From the NCBI GenBank assembly GCA_025449435.1, contig JANWJO010000134.1, forward strand, positions 1 to 12,216: a DNA stretch of 12,216 nt, written 5' to 3'. Position numbers and translations under genes: made by a program. The stretch is from Chloroflexota bacterium. GTDB lineage: Bacteria; Chloroflexota; UBA4733. The notes below the pieces were generated by a model. That model saw only the letters and a list, made by a program, of their open reading frames with translations, did not search any database and was not told the origin of the DNA. The stretch's first letter is position 1. Each line of letters begins with the position of its first letter. Shown here one piece after another: positions 1 through 5,006 of this stretch.

Positions 1-132
1 GCTGGCTTCCACGAGTATCTCGACACGCAGGGGAAGGCCATTCTGGAGGCCATCCGCACGTCGAAAGCGCTCACGCCGGACACCGCCGGTCAACTCAAGC
101 AGGCGATTACAGACTACAAGAAGATCGCCTAA
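1..132 (+). CDS. atpA: F1F0 ATP synthase alpha subunit, C-terminal end (partial)
   Basis: This is the last 43 codons of the F1 alpha subunit, open from the window edge to a TAA at 130-132. The helical C-terminus reads AGFHEYLDTQGKAILEAIR and ends in DYKKIA, which fits the alpha-subunit C-terminal domain that packs around the top of the F1 head. Alpha carries the non-catalytic nucleotide sites, but the nucleotide-binding domain lies outside the window. The gene is followed 78 bp later by atpG on the same strand, the normal order in F-ATPase operons, and that order supports the call on a short fragment. A beta-subunit tail is the main alternative and is less likely because of the position just before gamma. 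Confidence 0.85.
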   Translation, partial: AGFHEYLDTQGKAILEAIRTSKALTPDTAGQLKQAITDYKKIA

Positions 133-210
133 GCGCGGTCAGGCGGTGCTCCGCTGCACGGCTCGCGTGTGCGGTGATGAAACTCTGCTGCAAAGGATGG
201 TGGACCAACC

Positions 211-1089
211 GTGGCGAGTGTACGCGATATTCGCCGGCGCATCCGCAGCGCCAAGAATATGCAGCAGATTACCCGCGCGTTTCAGCGTGTGGCGTTTAGC
301 CGGTTGCGCGTGGCGCAGGCCCGCACGCTGGCAACTCGCCCCTATTCCCTGGCCATCCAGGATGTAATGAGCAGCCTGCCCGCGCTGCACGGCAACGACC
401 GCGATCCATTGCAGGAGCAACGGGACGTTGCGCACATCCTGGTGGTACACGTCACACCGGACCGTGGCCTGTGCGGCGCCTTGCCCGGCAACATCAATCG
501 CCGGCTGGCCGCGTTCATCTTGAGTCATATCCCCAAGGTGCCCGTGAACCTCATCACGGTCGGGCGGCGCGGGCGCGACTTTGCGTTGCGCACCGGGCGC
601 AAGGTGGTGGCCGATTTCTCTGGCTTGGGTGATAGCCCACAGCTCATCGACGCCCGTGGCATCGCCACGGCGGCCATCGACGAGTTCCGCGAGGGACGCG
701 CAGACGCCGTCTACCTGACCTATACGCGCCTCATCAGCACACTGCGCCAGGAGCCGACGTTGGTGCAACTGCTCCCGGTGACGGCAGTGGCGCAAACCCA
801 TCAAAGCACGAATGGCGACCCAACGGCATTAGTGGAATTCGAGCCGGAACCCAAAGAGGTGCTCGCCAAGTTGTTGCCCCGTTATGTCGAGATGCAGATC
901 TTTCAGGCGCTGCTGGAATCCAAGGCGAGCGAGCAGAGCGCGCGCATGATCGCCATGCAAAACGCCACCGACAGTGCAAAGGAACTGGCCGCCGGCTATA
1001 CCTTGAGTTACAACAAGGCTCGGCAGGCGGGCATCACGCGAGAACTTGCCGAGATTGTCGGCGGTGCCGCGGCGCTAGAGAACCGGTAA
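211..1089 (+). CDS. atpG: F1F0 ATP synthase gamma subunit
   Basis: Complete gamma subunit of 292 aa, the usual family length. Gamma is the central rotor stalk that couples c-ring rotation to catalysis in the alpha3-beta3 head at the inner membrane face. The N-terminal helix (MASVRDIRRRIRSAKN, then QQITRAF) and the C-terminal helix (YNKARQAGITRELAEIVGGA) form the coiled coil inside the head; the Rossmann-like middle contains the conserved DRGLCGALPGN near residues 89-99. The GTG start at 211 is chosen because it gives the conserved family N-terminus exactly; purine-rich AAAGGATGG lies at 192-200. The segment after TRAF is unusual: the common MEMVAASK reads QRVAFSR, with Phe24 at the position of E. 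coli gamma Met23. Downstream, atpD does not follow; a convergent hydrolase does. Identity is very secure. Confidence 0.97.
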   Translation: MASVRDIRRRIRSAKNMQQITRAFQRVAFSRLRVAQARTLATRPYSLAIQDVMSSLPALHGNDRDPLQEQRDVAHILVVHVTPDRGLCGALPGNINRRLAAFILSHIPKVPVNLITVGRRGRDFALRTGRKVVADFSGLGDSPQLIDARGIATAAIDEFREGRADAVYLTYTRLISTLRQEPTLVQLLPVTAVAQTHQSTNGDPTALVEFEPEPKEVLAKLLPRYVEMQIFQALLESKASEQSARMIAMQNATDSAKELAAGYTLSYNKARQAGITRELAEIVGGAAALENR

Positions 1090-1100
1090 GGAGGAGATAC

Positions 1101-1185
1101 GCCCCCCTGACGGGGGGGACGGGCCGCTGGAAGAGCGCGGCTTACCGCCCCCAGAGCGTCAGCTCGGTTCCCCTCTCGGGGAACC
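1101..1185 (+). repeat. Hairpin-rich intergenic repeat, copy A, downstream of atpG
   Basis: The 153-bp spacer between the convergent atpG and hydrolase genes holds two clear inverted repeats: six C, TGAC, six G at 1102-1117, and GGTTCCCC-TCTC-GGGGAACC at 1166-1185. The second overlaps an 18-bp string (1160-1177) that recurs exactly at 8613-8630 in the only other long convergent spacer of the window. Both copies also have a C-run/G-run hairpin some 50-60 bp before the 18-mer, with GGGCCGC and a T/C-ACCG word in between. No coding frame is supported. I infer a dispersed genomic repeat that may serve as a bidirectional terminator. Confidence 0.65.
1166..1185. terminator. Candidate terminator hairpin between atpG and the MBL hydrolase
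   Basis: A perfect 8-bp GC-rich stem with a TCTC loop lies 76 bp after the atpG stop and 57 bp beyond the end of the convergent hydrolase gene. No T-run follows on either strand, so it is not a classical intrinsic terminator, but its place between two convergent genes fits a bidirectional stop. The shorter C6/G6 hairpin at 1102-1117 could act with it. Confidence 0.45.
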
Positions 1186-1242
1186 ATTAAGGAGGGGTCC
1201 GTAGGTCCTCCGCTCCCCACCTCGGCCGGGCGCAACAATCAA

Positions 1243-2121
1243 TTACGCGTCTTCCCACCGATAGCCGCTCGCGGTGCGGACAATGCGACCCCAACCAGGA
1301 AACGGCCGATGAGTGAAGACCACGGTGGCGTCATTGGCTTCGGCGAAGATACGCTCTCGAGAGGCGCGTAGTGTTACAGGGTCCCCGTTGAGGAACCAAT
1401 CGAGTTGTTCGACCTCGCTCACGTTATGGACCAGATCGCCGAGCGCATAGAAAGCTTTGCCACCGGACCGCACGCGCACCACGCAGTGGCCCGGCGACTC
1501 CCCCGGCGCGTGTACAACGGAGATGCCCGGCACGATCTCATGCTCCGCATCCACGAGGACAAGCTGGCCAGATGACTGCGCAGTGCCAAAGTGATGGGCC
1601 AGACCCGACGTCGGGTCGTGGCGGCGCGGGTCGTCTTCCCAGTCGGCCCGGCCGAGGAGGTAGCGCGCCCGCGGGTAACGCGTTTGCCACACATCGCCGG
1701 TCTGCACGGCGGCACGCACATAGTGGTCGGAGTGAGCGTGTGTCGTGACCACGTGGGTGATCGATTCTGGAGTCAAACCGAGGTTAGCCAGGGCGACGTC
1801 TACACCCGGAGACGGGATCAACGGGTCCAACCACACCCATGTTGGCACGCCGTCGTCAATCAATACGTTGGCCCCGGCCAGTTGAACCAGGACGGCGTTT
1901 TGCCCAAACACTACCCGCCCGCGCTCATCGAGGTCTGGCGCGGAAGCGCGCAACGCAGCCAGCGGAACAGGCTCCTCCTTACCGCCGGCCAAGCGCAACA
2001 GGGGCTCCTCCCAACGCTCGCTCAGCCCCCGAGGACCTTCGCCTGCGGACATAACGGTCACCTTGGCATCGCCAAACTGCCGGGTCTCCATAAAGTGGGT
2101 GGTCACTGAGCGGGTGGTCAT
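1243..2121 (-). CDS. Metallo-beta-lactamase-fold hydrolase (lactonase/YtnP-like)
   Basis: A 292-aa MBL-fold metallohydrolase without a signal peptide, so probably cytoplasmic. The metal motif HAHSDH gives His128, His130, Asp132 and His133; further ligands fit His212 (GESPGH), Asp229 (ALGDLVH) and His271 (THRPFPGWG), a full dinuclear zinc set. The late PFPGWG motif and overall layout resemble the AHL-lactonase/YtnP-like branch rather than glyoxalase II or true beta-lactamases; the substrate cannot be read from sequence. The start at 2121 (ATG, MTTRSV) is preferred over an upstream in-frame ATG at 2298, because AAAGGA lies 7 bp upstream (2129-2134) and the longer version would overlap the divergent desulfurase gene with sequence unlike this family. 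Transcribed alone, divergent from the desulfurase and convergent with atpG. Confidence 0.88.
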   Translation of the reverse strand: MTTRSVTTHFMETRQFGDAKVTVMSAGEGPRGLSERWEEPLLRLAGGKEEPVPLAALRASAPDLDERGRVVFGQNAVLVQLAGANVLIDDGVPTWVWLDPLIPSPGVDVALANLGLTPESITHVVTTHAHSDHYVRAAVQTGDVWQTRYPRARYLLGRADWEDDPRRHDPTSGLAHHFGTAQSSGQLVLVDAEHEIVPGISVVHAPGESPGHCVVRVRSGGKAFYALGDLVHNVSEVEQLDWFLNGDPVTLRASRERIFAEANDATVVFTHRPFPGWGRIVRTASGYRWEDA

Positions 2122-2246
2122 GGTGTGGTCCTTTGCCGTTTCAAGGTGGAAACTGGCAGGCATGCTACCGCGCGCGAGGCTGGGATCGAATGGAGTTGGT
2201 ACATCGACGAACCCCACCCCCGTCCGCCAGCGGCAAAACCAGCGGG

Positions 2247-2252
2247 TACACT
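2247..2252 (+). promoter_or_regulatory. Candidate -10 element of a leaderless cysteine desulfurase mRNA
   Basis: TACACT (TANNNT type) ends 6 bp before the ATG at 2259. A start site at the usual distance from a -10 hexamer would fall on or next to the A of the start codon. No Shine-Dalgarno-like purine run is visible just upstream, in contrast to most other genes of the window, and I find no good -35 hexamer. This is suggestive only. Confidence 0.3.
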
Positions 2253-2258
2253 CGATGT

Positions 2259-3419
2259 ATGCCAAGAACGATCTATCTGGACCACGCCGCAACCACACCG
2301 CTGGACCCTGCTGTGCTGGAGGTCATGCTGCCGTTCTTTACTGAGCGGTTCGGCAACGCCTCCAGCGTGTACCGACTGGGTCGCGAGGCGCGGCGGGCGG
2401 TGGATCGCGCCCGCGAACAGGTGGCGAGCGTGTTGCACTGCCAGCCAGCTGAGGTGATATTCACCAGCGGTGGGTCGGAAAGTGATAACGCTGCCATCAA
2501 GGGCGCTGTGTTCGCCAAGGGCGCTCGCGGCCACCACATCGTTACCTCCGCCATCGAGCATGAGGCGGTGCTGCACACCTGTCAGGCGCTCGAGGCGCTC
2601 CAGGTATCCACCACGTATGTTCCGGTGGACCATGAAGGCAACATTGACCCATGCGCCGTCGGTGAGGCCATTCGCCCAGACACTGCACTGGTCACCGTAA
2701 TGCTGGCTAACAACGAGATCGGGACGGTGCAGCCGGTAGGCGCTATCGCGCAGCAAGCGCACGTGCGCGGTGTGCTGGTCCATACCGACGCGGTGCAAGC
2801 GCCCGGCGCACTGTCGCTCGATGTGCAAGCGTTGGGCGTCGATATGTTGTCGCTGTCGGGCCACAAGTTCTATGGGCCGAAGGGCACCGGCGTGCTGTTT
2901 GTGCGCACCGGCAGTGCCTGGACACCCCAGCAGCAGGGCGGTTCGCAGGAGGCGAAGCGGCGTGCCGGTACGGAAAACGTGGCTGGGATCGTCGGTCTGG
3001 CCGCGGCGCTTGTCAAAGCCGATCAGGACCGCGCTGCCGACGTCAGCCGCCTCACCGCGCTGCGTGACGCACTGATCCGTGGCGTGCTTACTAGCATCCC
3101 GGACAGCCAGTTAACCGGCAGCCCTACCAACCGCCTGGCCAACAACGCTAGCTTTGTATTATCAGGGCTCGAAGGCGAAGGCGTGATCATGGCGCTGGAC
3201 GTGCAAGGCATCGCAGCATCCACCGGGTCGGCGTGCACCTCCGCTTCACTAGACCCCTCGCATGTGTTGCTGGCGCTGGGAATTCCCGCGCCACTGGCCA
3301 TTGGCTCGTTGCGCCTCACACTGGGCAAGGCGACCACGCAGGCAGATGTTGACCGCTTGCTCGAGCTCCTTCCCGGCATCGTGCAGCGGCTCCGCGCCAT
3401 GCAAAGTTTGGCGAGCTAA
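2259..3419 (+). CDS. Cysteine desulfurase, NifS/IscS type (PLP-dependent)
   Basis: A 386-aa class V aminotransferase-fold enzyme that removes sulfur from L-cysteine to give alanine and an enzyme persulfide used for Fe-S cluster assembly or tRNA thiolation. Visible motifs in order: YLDHAATTPLDP at 6-17, GGSESDNAA at 71-79, His101 (EHE) stacking on PLP, NNEIGTVQP at 151-159, Asp177 (HTDAVQ) contacting the PLP ring, PLP Lys203 in SGHKFYGPKG, RAGTEN at 235-240, and catalytic Cys326 in STGSACTSASLDP. The GSACTSAS loop places it in group I (NifS/IscS), not SufS. The start MPRTIYLDH is chosen because it fits the family N-terminus; the frame is open further upstream to 2133, but that part overlaps the divergent gene and has no family character. 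No scaffold, regulator or thiolase gene is adjacent, so iscS versus nifS cannot be decided. Confidence 0.95.
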   Translation: MPRTIYLDHAATTPLDPAVLEVMLPFFTERFGNASSVYRLGREARRAVDRAREQVASVLHCQPAEVIFTSGGSESDNAAIKGAVFAKGARGHHIVTSAIEHEAVLHTCQALEALQVSTTYVPVDHEGNIDPCAVGEAIRPDTALVTVMLANNEIGTVQPVGAIAQQAHVRGVLVHTDAVQAPGALSLDVQALGVDMLSLSGHKFYGPKGTGVLFVRTGSAWTPQQQGGSQEAKRRAGTENVAGIVGLAAALVKADQDRAADVSRLTALRDALIRGVLTSIPDSQLTGSPTNRLANNASFVLSGLEGEGVIMALDVQGIAASTGSACTSASLDPSHVLLALGIPAPLAIGSLRLTLGKATTQADVDRLLELLPGIVQRLRAMQSLAS

Positions 3420-3440
3420 CGGGTGAGGTGCGTCGTTTCC

Positions 3441-5003
3441 TTACCGCGTGTACTGCACGTACTGGGTGAAGAACGGTAGCGACTCTGCGCCGTCCACGCG
3501 GATGCGCGAGAGCATGTACGGCGACGTGCTCCACTGGGTGGCGCTGGCTGCTCTGGGATCAAGCAGGGCCATGGCGTAGCCCGCAGCGTATACCTGAGAC
3601 AGCAAGCGTTGCTGCGCTTGCTTGCTGCCACTGCGGAACGGCTCGCCGGACGGGTAGCACAGCAGCTGCGGCGGCGCACCCAGATGCGCCGTGATAGCAT
3701 CGCGCGACGCGGTGAGCTCCGCCCAGGCGGTGTCGTAACTCACTCGCCCCAGGTCCACGTGATTGGCCGTGTGGGAACCGATCGCCATGCCAGCAGCTGC
3801 CAGCGCCTCGATCTCATCCCAGGTCATGTACTGGTTGAAGCCAATGGTCTCACCTACATCCTTGGTGATGACGTTGAAGGTGCCCACCATCCCGTGCGCC
3901 TTGAGGAGCGGGAATGCGTAGGTGTAGTTGTCGGTGTAGCCATCGTCAAACGTGAGGAGGATGGGGTGGGCCGGCAGCGGTGCGCCATCGTACATGGCTG
4001 CCATCAGTTGTTCAGGCGATATGGCGTGATAGCCGGACTTCTGTAGCCAGTCGAGTTGAGCGGTGAATTGGTCCACGGGCACGGTGAGGCTCACTGCTAG
4101 GTTGTAATCGAAGTTGGTCATAGCGGGCAGCCGTGCGGGTTTCGGGGCGATGTGGTGGTACATCAAGATTGGCACATGGTGATACACGGCCACCGGGTGG
4201 AGCGGCGTCAAGACGCGCCCCTGCATGTCCGCTGGCCCCGCGTCAACAACCCTCCACGCGCCATCATCCTGGATCAGTACCAAGGTGCCGGCGACAGTTC
4301 CCGGCGTACCGAGCGCGACGACCGGCGCCGAAGTTGCCAGTTTGAGCGTCACTGGTATAGCCACGGCTCCGAGCGGTACGGAGGTAAAGCGCAGGTCGCT
4401 CCAGCCGTGCAGCACCGTCGCGTTGCCGAGATCCGAGCCCGCGATGATGCTGGCGTTATTCGCAACGAAGCGACGCTGGAGGAAAGCAGCGTAGGTTGGC
4501 TCGTCGGGCCAGGTGGCTTGCTCGACTGGGGCGAGCTGCGTCCACATCGCAGCCCAGTTGCTCGCCTGGAGGGCACTGACAAACTGATGTGCAACCTCGG
4601 TGGCGCTACTCGTGGCTGAGACGCCATGATTCGGTGCTGGAAGCGGAGGCGCACTGACTGCTTTCGCTGGCGGGCATGCGCCGGCACTCACTCCGAGTGC
4701 TGTTGCCAGCGGCGTGGTGGGGCAATGAGGCAGGCTGTCGGCGATAGCGTGCGCTACCTGCCCGGCAGGCGGCGCCGGTGCAGGTGCAACAGCGTCCGCG
4801 TGCGGAGCAATCGCCATCGAAGAGATTGAATCGTGAGTGTCAGCTGCTGGTGACAGCGCGGATTCAAGGGGCGCGGGCGTTGGCCAGGTCTGGTTAGCTG
4901 TAGTCGCGGTGGATACGACGGGACGAGCGGTCACGCTGCCGCCGCTTGGCGTGCAGGCGGTCACGGCGACGGCTAGCACAATGATGAGCAACCACGGCCG
5001 CAC
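3441..5003 (-). CDS. Lipoprotein polysaccharide deacetylase (CE4 family)
   Basis: A 520-aa exported lipoprotein. Its short signal (RPWLLIIVLAVAV) ends in a lipobox with Cys17 (VTAC). Residues 18-130 are an Ala/Pro/Ser/Thr-rich linker with two cysteines (94, 110). Residues about 133-260 look like an NTF2-like alpha+beta domain (ATEVAHQFVSAL to GAWRVVDAG). The C-terminal NodB/CE4 deacetylase begins near VPILMYHHI (277-285): TFDDGY at 351-356 supplies base Asp353 and metal ligand Asp354, and SHTANH supplies His411 and His415; CYPSGEP at 449-455 fits motif 3. The YHHI opening and late SRIRV resemble PgaB/IcaB-type enzymes that remove N-acetyl groups from poly-N-acetylglucosamine, but peptidoglycan is also possible. 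The GTG start lies 3 bp after the rel stop, suggesting translational coupling. The role of the NTF2-like part is unknown. Confidence 0.9.
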   Translation of the reverse strand: MRPWLLIIVLAVAVTACTPSGGSVTARPVVSTATTANQTWPTPAPLESALSPAADTHDSISSMAIAPHADAVAPAPAPPAGQVAHAIADSLPHCPTTPLATALGVSAGACPPAKAVSAPPLPAPNHGVSATSSATEVAHQFVSALQASNWAAMWTQLAPVEQATWPDEPTYAAFLQRRFVANNASIIAGSDLGNATVLHGWSDLRFTSVPLGAVAIPVTLKLATSAPVVALGTPGTVAGTLVLIQDDGAWRVVDAGPADMQGRVLTPLHPVAVYHHVPILMYHHIAPKPARLPAMTNFDYNLAVSLTVPVDQFTAQLDWLQKSGYHAISPEQLMAAMYDGAPLPAHPILLTFDDGYTDNYTYAFPLLKAHGMVGTFNVITKDVGETIGFNQYMTWDEIEALAAAGMAIGSHTANHVDLGRVSYDTAWAELTASRDAITAHLGAPPQLLCYPSGEPFRSGSKQAQQRLLSQVYAAGYAMALLDPRAASATQWSTSPYMLSRIRVDGAESLPFFTQYVQYTR

Positions 5004-5006
5004 GGG

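Noticed and set aside
139..804. 221-codon open frame antisense to atpG
   Set aside because: It lies wholly over a secure gamma subunit gene, has no recognisable motif, and its composition is that of a GC-rich reverse-frame shadow.
2133..2258. N-terminal extension of the cysteine desulfurase to 2133
   Set aside because: The extra 42 residues would precede the conserved family N-terminus MPRTIYLDH and show no targeting signal or conserved motif.
2122..2298. N-terminal extension of the MBL hydrolase to an ATG at 2298
   Set aside because: It overlaps the start of the divergent desulfurase, has no family character, and the ATG at 2121 has a good ribosome binding site.
2118..2864. 248-codon open frame antisense to the cysteine desulfurase
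   Set aside because: Fully inside a gene with all catalytic motifs; the translation is His/Arg/Gln-rich and unlike any family I know.
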